This document shows, piece by piece, positions 7,784 to 18,400 of a DNA stretch of 64,000 nt. Under the pieces are notes generated by a model. That model was not told the origin of the DNA. It did not search any database and saw nothing but the letters and a program-made list of their open reading frames with translations. How positions within the stretch are numbered: position 1 is the first letter of the stretch; every line of letters starts with the position of its first letter. The translations under genes and the position numbers were made by a program. The stretch comes from PALSA-270 sp963770245 (GTDB lineage: Bacteria; Acidobacteriota; Terriglobia; Terriglobales; Acidobacteriaceae): contig CAVYOX010000014.1 of NCBI GenBank assembly GCA_963770245.1, positions 1,018,989 through 1,082,988 on the forward strand, given 5' to 3'.

Positions 7784-10757
7784 CTATGGTGGACAGCTCC
7801 CTGGATTAGCGTAATTCTGGAGCCAGCAAATGTCGCTAGGCCCCCAATGAATCGGAGTTTGGACGGGCACACCCGGCGTCCCACCCGGAATCCCGTAGAA
7901 AAACATGCCACCGACGCTTTTCGGATTGTTCGGATACTGCGGCTCGCCATCAGAATTGTAGAAGCCATAGACGAAATTATCGTTGTCGCTCCCGCATGGT
8001 ACCGCAAGAGGCCGGTTTTTGTCGCCTTGGTTCCCTTCGCCACAATCGATGAATGGCATACCTGCGTTGTTGTTGGACGCTATGTTCTGAATCGTTTCGA
8101 GGTAATGCCCGGTCTCGTGGGCAGCAGTATTCCCGATTGCGGTTCCTAGTGCATTGAAAAAGGCACTGGGGTTCGGCGGCGGATAACTTGGACTGAAAAT
8201 TAGCCACTGGCTACTGTCAGGATCAGGACGGCCCAATGCTTCTTGCGCCCCTTGCATCAATGCGAAGTAGTAGACCTTGCTCGCATTACTGGAGAATTTC
8301 TGTCCGGCTTCCGGAAACGGGTAATCTCCCACGACATATGCAGTAAAGTCTTGGTCGGGAACTGCGTTCAATAAACACGCAGAACCCAGACATGTGTAAT
8401 GCGATGTTGCAAGAGAAACGGTGATAGCTTCTTTAGCAAACGCAGCTTGGAAGGATCTCAGCGCTTGAGGTTCGACTATGCGTACCCAGTCAGGATGATC
8501 GGCGCTGAACTCCTGGATGAAGTCATGGCCACAATTTGACAAACATGTGGGCGACGCTTCAGGGTAGTACCCCCAAACGATATCGTCGCCGTTGCCCTGA
8601 GGACACGGGTTCGGAGCGACCGCTACATAACCCTGTAAACCATATCCTGTGCCGCACCAGAACAGCCCGAAGGTGTGAGGAACTGTCGCTGTGCCTTTAC
8701 CCGTATAGTTGCCACCTTGGGTTGCCGTAAAGGTAGCAGCTATGGCCGGTCGAGGTTGGACGACCAACTCAGTTGTGCCCAACAACTGATAAGCGCCTTT
8801 CCATGAATATGTTTGCAGGCCTGCCATTTGTCCAGTGGCATTCCCGTTCGAGTCGAAGGTTGCCGCCCCAGTGTCACTAGTCTTAGCGATGACTCCGCCG
8901 TCGGCAGTGGCAATCATCGGCCCGTAGTTGCCGGGCACGCTCCATTTGACGTTGAAGGAGCTATCGAAGTCGACCATGAGACTGGTTGAACCAACTGATA
9001 CCACGCCGATAAATGAACCGTCCTGCGCCTGAAGTACTGGTTGCGCGGGAGAGTTCTGTCCCGGCAGGTTCTGCGCTATGCTTGGCGACGCGCTCCCGTT
9101 TGTGATGGGGGTCAGCATGTTCTGATTGCTAGCCGCCACGCAGCCGGATGTTGAGTTGTCGAGGATCGAGTGGTATCCGCAGTAAGCTGACGACGACGAC
9201 GACCAGGAGAGCAGCACGCCCTGATCGGCATTCGTGATCAGCGGAGCGACATATGAAGACGGAGGAGTGGCGGGGATCACCCCTTTTTCAAACTCCACAA
9301 AACCATGGTTTGCAGTCCAACGATCTTCCGTCCAATCGCCGACGGGAATTTTGGTGTAGCTCCCGCTCGAGGTCGCACGCAACACCCGCAAATGAAGCTC
9401 CTGATGAATGACGTCGTCTCCGGTGTTCAGGTCTTCCACAAAGGAATAAATGGAATACGAGTATGTGACGTATACATAGCCGTCGCCGGCAATCATAAGC
9501 GAGTAAATGTTGGGGGCATTGACGTCGTGCCAACCGCAGGTCAGGCATTCGGTGATGGGCGTCGAGTCGGAGGTGCTGTCCTCCATCGCGGCGCTGAACA
9601 CAGGCTGGCCGGTGGTGGGATTGATTCCTACTAGCTGGTCGCCGTCAATGGTGAATATAGTCCCGTCGGTGTGCACAACGGTCAGGCCGGTGAGGCTATG
9701 AAGTGGATTCGCATAAGAGTATGCAGGGTTTGGCTGCCCTGTTATTCCATCAAGCTTCTGGATTGTTGGCGGAGTAGAGTTAAGGTTCTGGATCGTGAGG
9801 CCACCCTGAAAATCCGGCAGTGCCGCGTTTGCTGGCGACCCGGCGTTGGCCGTCCAGGCGACCGTGCCATCGCTCCTGATCGCTTGGACATTGCCGGATT
9901 GCTGGAAAGCGAAGACGTCGGCAACGCCGGTGCTACTCGGAACTGCTGGCACGATGCTGCTGACACCGGAACCATCGCCCGGAGAGGACCATTGGATGGT
10001 TCCTGCCGGCAGGGAGGGGCCGAGGTAGATGGTGAGATCGGCGGAGCCGTCGCCGGCGGTGATGATGACATGGCCGGGCGCTAACGCCGTGATAATTGGA
10101 GGGTCATCGGTGGACAGGCTGGCGATGGTGGTGGCGCTGGACGCCCAGGACAGGCCCTGGAGGATCGCGCCACTCGAGTTCAAAGCTTGAAGGGTATGAG
10201 TGTCCCCGACAACCATGCTCAGCAGGTTGGGAGTGAGTAAAACAGTGGTCGCGGTGCCGGAACTGGGTACGCTGAAGTTGATGGCGTTGCTGAGGACGCC
10301 GTTTTGGGTAACTTGTGCGATGCCGTTCTGGGAAGATGCGGCGACTAATGCAACGATTTGGGTATCGCTCCAGGTGCTCACCGTGGCGGACGTGGTACCC
10401 AGTTGAACGATGCCGCTGCCCTGCGTGGCTCCGAAGCCGGTGCCGGGAATTGTAACCGTGGTGCCGGGCGAACCTGCTGCCGGAGAGACACTCGTGATAT
10501 GGGGGACGTTGACCGTGAAGTTGAACAGATTGCTTAACACGCCGCCTTGCAGAATCTGGACAGTTCCGGAACTCGAACCAACGGCGACAGCGGCAACCAC
10601 CTGCGTATCACTCCAACTCACTACCGTTCCGTAAGCGCTGCCCAGCAAGGCGTTTCCGCTGCCCTGAGCGGCGCCGAAGCCGGAACCGGATATAGTGACC
10701 TGGGTTCCGGGCACTCCGTTATTCGGCGTGATGCTTGTGATGTTTGCCGTGTTGATA
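7784..10757 (-). pseudogene. 5'-truncated IPT/TIG - Ig-like - propeller - HExxH peptidase-like protein
   Basis: About 990 codons stay open from the IS66 end at 10757 to the stop at 7784. The first residues (NTANITSITPNNGVPGTQV) align inside an IPT domain of the paralogue at 15442-24650, so the signal peptide and earlier domains are missing. The rest is intact: two to three IPT/TIG domains, a Big_2-type Ig domain (VVGDTHTLQALNSSG, ITAGDGSADLTIY), a PQQ/WD-like propeller, and a C-terminal region with HETGH in GNTAAHETGHYLE, the zinc-peptidase HExxH pattern. The first in-frame start is a GTG at 10714. Without an export signal the product is unlikely to function. The Cys-rich tail suggests an extracellular origin. 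The membrane-protein gene at 7756 follows directly. Confidence 0.75.
9830..10714 (-). repeat. Long inter-gene direct repeat, copy 1
   Basis: Encodes the last IPT domains, Ig-like domain and propeller start. It is closely similar at the nucleotide level to 17430-18314, 7.6 kb away in the same orientation, large enough to support homologous recombination. Confidence 0.65.
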
Positions 10758-10780
10758 TGTGAGTTTTCGGCAAGCGTGCG
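10758..10780 (+). repeat. IS66 left terminal inverted repeat
   Basis: Begins TGTGAGTTTTCGGCAAGC and pairs with the inverted copy at 14723-14745, with mismatches only at positions 5 and 19. It sits exactly where the homology of the minus-strand IPT gene to its paralogue breaks off. Confidence 0.8.
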
Positions 10781-10845
10781 TGACGACTGCTGACTCGCCC
10801 TGTTACGTTCGTTGAGCCGCCGATGAGCGGGCGAGGGCGAGCCGC

Positions 10846-11238
10846 ATGAGCACAGCAGTCATTCCCGAGCCAATCGCGCAGTTACAACGACAACTGGATC
10901 AGATTCGCAGCACCCAGCCGCGGCAGAGGAAGCTGCCGGAGTCGCTGTGGCAAGCAGCGGTCGAGGTGGCCCGGGAACACGGTGTATATTCGGTCGCGCG
11001 TGCGTTACGGCTGAACTATATGGGGCTGAAGAAACGACTCGGCGGAGTTTCCCATCGCCGACGAAAGGCAGGCAAGCCGGCATTCGTCGAACTGATCGCG
11101 CCGCAGGCAGCGATGCTGGGAGAGTGCGTGATCGAGTTCGAGTCGTTGCGCGGAAGCAAGGTGCGCATTCAGTGGAAAGCTGCCGCACCGCCCGATTGGC
11201 TGAACCTACTGCGCGCCTGGCGGGAGACAGAGAGATGA
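10846..11238 (+). CDS. tnpA: IS66 family accessory protein TnpA
   Basis: 130 residues, with a helix-turn-helix-like centre (LWQAAVEVAREHGVYSVARALRLNYMGLKKRLGG cut across residues 30-65) as in IS66 TnpA proteins. These small proteins are needed together with TnpB and TnpC for IS66 transposition. The stop overlaps the tnpB start (ATGA, 4 bases), showing translational coupling. It is the first gene inside the left inverted repeat. Confidence 0.75.
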   Translation: MSTAVIPEPIAQLQRQLDQIRSTQPRQRKLPESLWQAAVEVAREHGVYSVARALRLNYMGLKKRLGGVSHRRRKAGKPAFVELIAPQAAMLGECVIEFESLRGSKVRIQWKAAAPPDWLNLLRAWRETER

Positions 11239-11594
11239 TTCAGATCACGGCGCAGATGCGTGTGCTGGTGGCCATCGAGCCGGTCGATGGAAGAAAGGGC
11301 ATCGACTCTCTAACGCGGCTCTGCCAGGAGAAACTGGCGGAGGATCCTTTTTCCGGCTGCGTGTTCGTGTTTCGGAGCCGCAGCGGGACAGCGATCCGGC
11401 TGCTCAGCTATGACGGTCAAGGATACTGGCTGGCCCAGAAGCGTCTCTCTCGGGGACGATTCGTGTGGTGGCCGGAAGGGTCCGGGCCAGCCAAGTCACT
11501 GGAAGCCTATGAGGTGCAGTTGCTGATGGCGGCGGGCGATGTGTCGCGCGTGCGCGCGACGCCAATGTGGCGGCGAGTCAGCGTGCTGAAGTAA
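11235..11594 (+). CDS. tnpB: IS66 family accessory protein TnpB (Orf2)
   Basis: 119 residues. It has the family signature of IS66 Orf2: a region VAIEPVDGRKGIDSLTRLC (family form: a short DMRxGxDGLA segment), then GCVFVFRSRSGTAIRLLSYD and GYWLAQKRLSRGRFVWWP. Its biochemical role is unclear, but it is a conserved partner of the IS66 transposase. Its ATG overlaps the tnpA stop by 4 bases; the next gene begins about 75 bases on. Confidence 0.85.
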   Translation: MIQITAQMRVLVAIEPVDGRKGIDSLTRLCQEKLAEDPFSGCVFVFRSRSGTAIRLLSYDGQGYWLAQKRLSRGRFVWWPEGSGPAKSLEAYEVQLLMAAGDVSRVRATPMWRRVSVLK

Positions 11595-11668
11595 TCTCGC
11601 GGATCCCCCATAAAAAAACACGGCGTCCCCCCTTGCGTTCCAAGAAAAACAGGTTCATACTGCGGTCG

Positions 11669-12544
11669 ATGGTCGAGTTCAGATATCGGGGTCGGAAGAT
11701 CAGCCCGGAAGACATCCTTTATATACGCACGCTGATCGAGCGGCACCCGCACGACAGCCGCCGCACGCTATCGACCAAGCTCTGTGAAGCCTGGCAGTGG
11801 CGCCAGGCCAATGGCGCGTTGCGCGACATGGTATGCCGCGGCCTGTTGCTCATGCTGGACCGTGCCGGCCAGATCGAGTTGCCACCGGTGAGTTACGTGC
11901 GGCATAACCCGCTGGCCAACCGAGCCAGGCCGGAGCCGGTGCGGCTCGATACCACGCCCATCCAAGACTGCCTGCGCAAGCTCCAGCCGCTGGAGTTCGA
12001 GCCAGTGCGGCGCACTGGGAAAGAGCCGTTGTGGAACAGTTTGTTGGAGGAGCATCATTATCTCGGCTACGAGCAACCGGTGGGAGAACACCTGAAGTAT
12101 CTGGTGTGGGCACAAGGGCGGCCGGTGGCCTGCCTGGCATGGTCCTCGGCCGCGCGTCATCTAGGCAGTCGCGACCGCTACATTGGCTGGAGCGCCGAAG
12201 CGCGCCGGCGCAACGTCCGCTTCCTGGCTTACAACACGCGATTCCTGATTCTGCCGTGGGTCAAGGTGAAACACCTGGCGTCGCATATCCTGGGCTGCAT
12301 GGCGTCGCGGATCTCCGCTGACTGGCAGCGGATCTACGGACATCCGATTTACTTTCTGGAGACGTTTGTGGATCCGGAACGATTCCGCGGAACCTGTTAC
12401 CGTGCGGCCAACTGGGTGGTGCTGGGCAAGACGACAGGACGGGGCAAGCAATCGAACAGCTACGTGCCGAACCGGTCGATCAAAGAGGTTCTGGGATATC
12501 CGCTGGCGAAGCAGTTTCGTGAACTGCTCATGGGGCCGGGATGA
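11669..12544 (+). CDS. DUF4338 / Druantia DruA-like protein carried in an IS66 element
   Basis: 291 residues from the ATG at 11669; an in-frame start at 11567 would overlap tnpB and is less likely. The protein shows the DUF4338 pattern: EEHHYLGYEQPVGEHLKYLV near residue 130, then ACLAWSSAARHLGSRD, IGWSAEARRRN, a long central helix region and a conserved ETFVDPERFRGTCYRAANW block near residue 235, ending with KEVLGYPLAKQFRELL. DruA of Druantia defence loci belongs to this family, but most members sit next to transposases, and this one overlaps tnpC by 4 bases. No other Druantia gene (DruB-E) is present, so a role in transposition, or passenger status, is more likely than stand-alone defence. 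Confidence 0.8.
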   Translation: MVEFRYRGRKISPEDILYIRTLIERHPHDSRRTLSTKLCEAWQWRQANGALRDMVCRGLLLMLDRAGQIELPPVSYVRHNPLANRARPEPVRLDTTPIQDCLRKLQPLEFEPVRRTGKEPLWNSLLEEHHYLGYEQPVGEHLKYLVWAQGRPVACLAWSSAARHLGSRDRYIGWSAEARRRNVRFLAYNTRFLILPWVKVKHLASHILGCMASRISADWQRIYGHPIYFLETFVDPERFRGTCYRAANWVVLGKTTGRGKQSNSYVPNRSIKEVLGYPLAKQFRELLMGPG

Positions 12545-14094
12545 AAACCGCCAGACGACGTGTCGATGTGAATCTGGACGAACTAGACCGGGTACTGGAC
12601 GGAGCGCGGCAAGCGCCGTTGAGCGAGGACGATTACGAGAAGCTCAAGGAGGCATTGCATGCGCTGGCGGCGATGCTGGTGCGGCCGCGCAACACGGAGA
12701 AGACCAGCGCCGTGCTGGAAAAATCGGAAGACTGGGAAACTGGCGCCGGGACTGAGCCGGAGGCCAACCATTCCCCACCGCCCGGACATGGACGCAATGG
12801 TGCCGGGGCGTTTTGCAGTGCACGGAAGATTGCGATTGCGCACCTGAAGTTGAAGCACGGGGATCGCTGCCCGGAGTGCGAGAAAGGCAACGTATACGGG
12901 CAGAAAGATCCGAAAGTGCTGGTGCGGATGGTGGGGCAGGCGCCGCTGGCGGCCACCGTCTACTGGCTCGAACGGCTGCGTTGCGGTGCGTGCGGGCAGG
13001 TATTTACCGCACAAGAACCGGAAGGCGTAGGTCCGGAAAAGTACGACGAGACGGCGGTGGCGATGATCGCGCAGCTCAAGTATGGCAGCGGAACCCCGTT
13101 CTACCGGTTGGAACAACTCGAGGGCCAGCTGGGGATTCCGTTACCGGCGGCGACGCAATGGGAGGTTGTCGAAGAGGCGGCCGAGTTACTCAAACCGGCG
13201 CGCGACGAGTTAATCCGGCAGGCAGCACAGGGCGAGGTAGTACACAACGACGACACCAGCATGCGAGTGTTACGGCTGGCTCGCGAACCGTCGGACGAAC
13301 GCACGGGCGTGTTCACCAGCGGTATCGTGTCCACCGGCCAGGGCTGGAAGATCGCGCTGTACTTCACCGGAGCCCAGCATGCCGGCGAGAACATCGCCGA
13401 CGTGTTGCAGCAGCGAGCCCAGCACGCCAGCCCGCCCATTCAGATGTGTGACGCGCTCTCGCGCAATGTTCCGAAGTTGACTGCGGGGGTGGAGATTCTG
13501 CTGGCGAACTGCCTTGCCCATGGCAGAAGACAGTTCGTGGAAGTAGCGGCGAACTTTCCCGACGAATGTCGCTATGTCCTGGAGATGCTGGGCCAGGTGT
13601 ATGGTCACGATGCCGAGGCGCGGGAGCGTGGTCTGAGGCCGGAAGAGCGCCTGCAGTTTCATCAACAGCACAGCGGCCCGGTGATGGAGCAACTCCATCA
13701 CTGGCTGGAGGCACAGTTCGCCGAGCGCAAGACGGAGCCCAACTCCGGCTTGGGCAAGGCCATCACCTATCTGTTGCGGCACTGGAAGGCTCTGACTCTG
13801 TTCTTGCGGAAAGCCGGAACGCCGCTCGACAACAACATCGTCGAAAGGGCATTGAAGAGAGTCGTTCTTCACAGAAAGAACGCCTTGTTTTATCGGACGC
13901 TCAACGGGGCGCAGGTGGGCGACCTGTTCATGAGCTTGATTCACACCTGCCGGTTGTGCGGCGCCAACGCTTTCGACTACCTGACCGAACTACAGCGCCA
14001 CGCCCAGAAACTGGCGACCAGCCCGACGGAGTGGATGCCGTGGAACTATCGCCAGACGCTGGACCGGATCGTCTCCCTCTCAGATTCCGTATAA
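12541..14094 (+). CDS. tnpC: IS66 family transposase TnpC
   Basis: 517 residues, normal length for the family. An N-terminal helical region is followed by two CxxC pairs (CPEC near residue 115; CGAC near 151), the zinc finger typical of IS66. The DDE core then has HNDDTSMRVL near 238, a second acidic block at MCDALSRN with AHGRRQF nearby, and the C-terminal LDNNIVERALKRVVLHRKN block, followed by the IS66 C-terminal motif SLIHTCRLCGANAFDYL. It catalyses cut and strand transfer at the element ends. No break is seen. Confidence 0.95.
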   Translation: MKTARRRVDVNLDELDRVLDGARQAPLSEDDYEKLKEALHALAAMLVRPRNTEKTSAVLEKSEDWETGAGTEPEANHSPPPGHGRNGAGAFCSARKIAIAHLKLKHGDRCPECEKGNVYGQKDPKVLVRMVGQAPLAATVYWLERLRCGACGQVFTAQEPEGVGPEKYDETAVAMIAQLKYGSGTPFYRLEQLEGQLGIPLPAATQWEVVEEAAELLKPARDELIRQAAQGEVVHNDDTSMRVLRLAREPSDERTGVFTSGIVSTGQGWKIALYFTGAQHAGENIADVLQQRAQHASPPIQMCDALSRNVPKLTAGVEILLANCLAHGRRQFVEVAANFPDECRYVLEMLGQVYGHDAEARERGLRPEERLQFHQQHSGPVMEQLHHWLEAQFAERKTEPNSGLGKAITYLLRHWKALTLFLRKAGTPLDNNIVERALKRVVLHRKNALFYRTLNGAQVGDLFMSLIHTCRLCGANAFDYLTELQRHAQKLATSPTEWMPWNYRQTLDRIVSLSDSV

Positions 14095-14110
14095 GTGAGG
14101 ACGAATCGCC

Positions 14111-14671
14111 ATGTCCGGAAAGACCAAACGTCAGCCAAAATCGCTCCCCACGTGGACCGATGTCAAAGCAAAACTCGCGGATTTTGACCGTGCAGCATTG
14201 CTAGGCTTGATCCAGAGTCTCTACAGTGCGCACAAGGACAATCAGATGTTTCTCCATTCCCGCTTTGGCCTGGGTGGGGACGTGCTGGAGCCGTACAAGA
14301 AGATCATTGATCGGTGGCTTTGGCCTGACGTCCTCCGGAATCAGGACACCTCTGTCTCCCAAGCCAAGCGAGCTATCTCTGATTACAAGAAGGCGGTTGG
14401 CGATCCCGAGGGAGTGGCCGAGTTGATGATTTTCTACTGCGAGCAGGCCGCAGGGTTCTGCAGCAGCATTTACACCGAGGATGAGGGATACTTCGATGCA
14501 CTGGTGCGCATGTTCGAGCAGACCCTCAAGTTCGCGAGCGTACTGTCGGTCGACCGTCGGGACGACCTTGTCACCAGGTTAGATCGTGTGCGGACCATCG
14601 GCCATAAGCTCGGCTATGGCGTCGGAGATGACATGGATTTCCTTTTTTCGAAATTTCGAATTAGCCGCTGA
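14111..14671 (+). CDS. DUF6155-like passenger protein inside the IS66 element
   Basis: 186 residues, starting 16 bases after tnpC and lying inside the right inverted repeat, so it moves with the element. The N-terminus (LPTWTDVKAKLADFDRAALLGLIQSLYSAHKDNQMFL) resembles DUF6155 proteins; the rest is helical with no catalytic motif. Its function is unknown. A role as cargo, possibly modulating the host or the element, is inference only. Confidence 0.55.
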   Translation: MSGKTKRQPKSLPTWTDVKAKLADFDRAALLGLIQSLYSAHKDNQMFLHSRFGLGGDVLEPYKKIIDRWLWPDVLRNQDTSVSQAKRAISDYKKAVGDPEGVAELMIFYCEQAAGFCSSIYTEDEGYFDALVRMFEQTLKFASVLSVDRRDDLVTRLDRVRTIGHKLGYGVGDDMDFLFSKFRISR

Positions 14672-14722
14672 GTTGGGCCTGCTGGTCCTTGTGAATCGCT
14701 GGTCGCTTTTGTGCCGGGGTTG

Positions 14723-14745
14723 CGCAGGCTTGCCGAAAACACACA
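14723..14745 (-). repeat. IS66 right terminal inverted repeat
   Basis: Inverse of 10758-10780 (21 of 23 positions). Beyond it lie only 45 bases before the stop codon of the membrane-protein gene at 14791; the missing 5' part of the IPT gene on the other side of the element is not found here. Confidence 0.8.
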
Positions 14746-14790
14746 CTGTACCCGTCCGCAACGATTTTCAGATACTTCCGCTGCCCCACC

Positions 14791-15402
14791 TTATGTGGCA
14801 CGAACTGATTTAACATACAACGCCCATGCCAATGCAGAAGCGAATCCCAAGACCGGGGCGATTGGTCCGCTATAGTTGGCGGCGGAGTAGTTTCCTCCAG
14901 GGATCCAAAACCAATATGTGAAATGGGCCGCCAGGAGTAGCACGCTGAACCACGCTGGAAAGCGCCAGTTTCCTTTCAAGTACAGCTGTGCAGATGCGAG
15001 GGCCAAGATCATCTCAAAGGGAGTTCCACGATACGGCCACCCTAGCGGCCATCCGTACTTTTGATACATAAATACCCAGAATGCAAGTGGAGCGGCCAGC
15101 ACAGCTGCACCCGCTACGAATCGCATCGTTCCCGCCCGTGCGAACAATCGCATTACGGGCCAAATGCAAAGGGCCAACACAATCGAGGATACGCCGAAGG
15201 CGATATAGCCTCTGATCAAATCGGTCTCGCGAACGTGTAGGAGCGAATGGATAAAAAACTCCAGTTGAAAGAACGGAGCCAATGCGCGGTGGTTCTCAAG
15301 TTCCACCACGGTCACAATGGCGAATGCCACATCTAGAGATAAAAGGAACTCATAAGCGTAAGAGGCAACCTTGAACCTCGGTCCGCTGTCAAGTCCGGTC
15401 AT
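14791..15402 (-). CDS. Six-helix integral membrane protein, partner of the 15442-24650 gene
   Basis: 203 residues with about six hydrophobic segments (near residues 14-36, 63-88, 92-113, 122-140, 147-168, 176-200). No recognised domain. The C-terminal half matches the pattern of the protein at 7151-7756. It starts 39 bases after the stop of the giant IPT/propeller gene and is probably cotranscribed with it. Function unknown. Confidence 0.65.
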   Translation of the reverse strand: MTGLDSGPRFKVASYAYEFLLSLDVAFAIVTVVELENHRALAPFFQLEFFIHSLLHVRETDLIRGYIAFGVSSIVLALCIWPVMRLFARAGTMRFVAGAAVLAAPLAFWVFMYQKYGWPLGWPYRGTPFEMILALASAQLYLKGNWRFPAWFSVLLLAAHFTYWFWIPGGNYSAANYSGPIAPVLGFASALAWALYVKSVRAT

Positions 15403-15441
15403 TGCTCACTTCCCTTCAAACCGACAACCTGAATTCAGAGA

Positions 15442-18400
15442 TCACTGGCCCTGGCTGCAGAAGGTCGCGAGATATCTCCAACCGCTGTTTAAGCAGCTTT
15501 GCAGTCCTTGAATTGCGGCGGGTGGTTCCCAATGTAGGTATGCTCTTGGACTAGGCCAGTACCCAAGCCAGGAAGAGGGATCGCTGGTCCCATTGCATCC
15601 GCCAGCATTGTAGGCGCCTTCTGCATATAGGTCAGGCTGGCTCGGGTCCGGATTGAAAGCACTTGGGTTGTTCGGATCGGCATCCATATCGCAGCAGGAG
15701 TGGAGGAACTGATGCGCAATTTCATGGGCTGCCGTATTCCCTATGCCCCTTCCGATCGCTTGAATTAGGGCGGGATTCTGCAGAGCGGCCGCTTCTGTCT
15801 GAGCGTCGGGAATCACTATCCGGAGGGCATCCTGTGCGTTCTCCATGTTGTTTATATAGTCGACCTGGCTTTCATGGTTGCTGTTATCAAGTGTAATGCC
15901 GCACTCGTAGTTGTCCGACAGCGTCTGATGGTTCAATACGATTGCTCGATTGTCGCCGGTGTTAGCCGTCCCTTCCCAAACAGCTACAGGGAATCCAAAA
16001 TATGCGCGCCTGAGCGCGGCTAAGGCAGCAGTCTTGATGGCCGCCGCATCATTAGAAATGTCGGTCGTGAGACCTGGTGGTGATCCGTTTTTGGGGCTCG
16101 GCGTAAAGCTAAAATCGTTGCTCCAGACCAATATGAAGACCCACGGGCGAGCGGCGGTCCCAGTGCCGGATGGATTCCCTCCCATCCAAGACCAGAGACT
16201 CCCCGGGATGATCGGGGTTGACGCCACCACCTGTTCAATCGAGCCGATTTGGTATGCGTTGCCCGTCCACGATTGCGACGTCAAGTTGGCGCTCTGCCCG
16301 GTGGCCATTCCGTTGGCGTCGAAGGTAATCGATGCTCCAGTGTCAAGAGACTTGGCAAATACTCCGCCGTCGGCCGTTGCAACCTGCGGCTGGTAGTTGC
16401 CAGCAACACTCCACTTCACGTTTCCCGAGAGGTCGACATCGATCACAAAATTTCCAGATTCAGTCGAGACTGTTGCGACAAGCGAGTTGTCCTGAGCCTG
16501 AAGGACGGGTTGTGCGGGCGAGGTTTGCCCGGGTATGTTCAGTGCTACGCCCGAAGAAACGCTCCCGTTTGTAATCGTGGTTAGCAGGGATTGCTTTGTA
16601 GTTGCGGTACAACCCGTGGACAGAGTTCCCGGCCCCGGATATACCGTATAGGCACAGTACCCGTCCGTCTCGGCCAGCCAAGATAGCACTACGCCTGTAT
16701 TTCCATTGGTAATCAGACTACCAAGAGACAGAAGCGGAGAGGAACCATTCGCGGTAAAGGTAGTTTGCCAGTATGATCCATTGATGATAACGCTGACGCT
16801 CGAAGTGTTTTCCGTCCAGTCGCCGATGGAAATTTTGGTGTAGCTACCGTCCGAACCAACGCGTATTACGAGTAAGTGTTCCTCTAATTGAGTGTCGCAC
16901 GTGCCGGCGATTCCCGACCCGATTGCCTCTCCGTAGGAATAAGGAAGGTAGGCATAGCCATCCCCCCCAATCACTAGAGATCCGATTATTGGTGCAGAGC
17001 TGTATGTCGAGTGTTCGGAATTACAATCGGGGTAAAGACCATTGACTGTTGAAAGTTCCAGCGGGATTTGGAACTTCGCCGCGCCTGTGGTCGGATCAAT
17101 CCCTGTCACGAAGACGGGATCAACGATACCTGTATCGGAGTGTGCTACGCCTCCGTCAACCGTAAAAATCGTGCCATCCGTGTGCACAGCTACCGGAAAG
17201 GGTACCGGGTCAGCGTAGTCGAACCAGGCAGAGGAGACCGCAAGACTTGATAAACCGTTGGGATTCGAATAAGTGTACTTCGGATAGGGCTGTCCGGTTA
17301 TCCCGTCGAATTTTTGGATCGCATTTTGCTGGATCGGGTTTTGGAATCCCGTGCCGGTCTGTGTTTGTACGTCAATCAGACCTCCTTGGAAGTCGGGCAG
17401 CCTCTTGTCTAGAACACTGGTGCTGGCCGTCCAGGCAACCGTGCCATCGCTCCTTATGGCTTGGACATTGCCAGATTGCAGAAAAGCAAAGACGTCGGCA
17501 ACGCCGGTGGTGCTCGGAACTGCCGGTACGATGTTGCTGACCCCGGAACCATCGCCCGGAGAGGACCATTGGACGGTTCCCATCGGCAACGTGGCGCCGG
17601 AGTAGATGGTGAGATCGGCGGAGCCGTCGCCGGCGGTGATGGTAACGTGACCGGGGGCTAGCGCCGTGATAATTGGAGGGTCATCGGTGGACAAGCTGGC
17701 GATCGTGGTAGCGCTGGACCCCCAGGTCAGGCCCTGGAGGGTCGTACCACTTGAGTTCAAAGCTTGAAGGGTATGAGTGTCGCCGACAACCATGTTCAGA
17801 AGATTGGGAGTGAGCAGCACCGTGGTCGCCGTGCCCGAATTGGGAACGCTGAAATTGATCGCATTGCTGAGCACTGAGTTTTGGGTTGCTTGAGCAATGC
17901 CGTTTTGCGAAGAAGCGGCGACGACGGCAATAATCTGGGTATTACTCCAGGAGCTCACCGTTGCGGACGTGCTGCCTAGCTCGATACTGCCGCTGCCCTG
18001 GGTGGCCCCGAATCCCGTGCCGGAAATGGTGACGGTAGTACCGGGGGAACCTGCCGAGGGAGATATGCCAGTGATGTGAGGTACGTTGACGGTGAAACTA
18101 AGGGAATTGCTCAGCACGCCGTTTTGCAGGATCTGAACTGCTCCCGAAGTCGAGCCGGTAGCGACAGTGGCCACCACTTGCGAGTCGCTCCAACTGACGA
18201 CCGTTCCGGAAGCGCTGCCCAGCCAGGCATTCCCGATGCCTTGGACCGCTCCGAAACCGGAACCGGAAATGGTGACCTGGGTTCCGGGCACTCCGTTATC
18301 CGGCGTGATGCCTGTAATGCTCGCCGTGTTAACGCTGAAACTCACCGAGTTGGACGCAACTCCGCCTTGAGTGATTTGTGCTGTTCCCGACTGGGCATTC

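Larger units (their letters stand above)
10758..14745 (+). mobile_element. IS66-family element with DruA-like and DUF6155 cargo
   Basis: A 4.0 kb element bounded by 23-bp terminal inverted repeats that agree at 21 positions. It contains, all on the plus strand: tnpA (10846), tnpB (11235), DUF4338/DruA-like (11669), tnpC (12541) and a DUF6155 gene (14111). IS66 elements normally make an 8-bp target duplication. The flanks here are TGTTGATA on the left and CTGTACCC on the right, which do not match, so the locus was rearranged or a flank was deleted after insertion. All transposition genes look intact. Confidence 0.85.

Noticed and set aside
11669..12544. Complete Druantia defence system
   Set aside because: Only a DUF4338 protein is present; no DruB-E or helicase gene is found, and the gene is coupled to IS66 genes.
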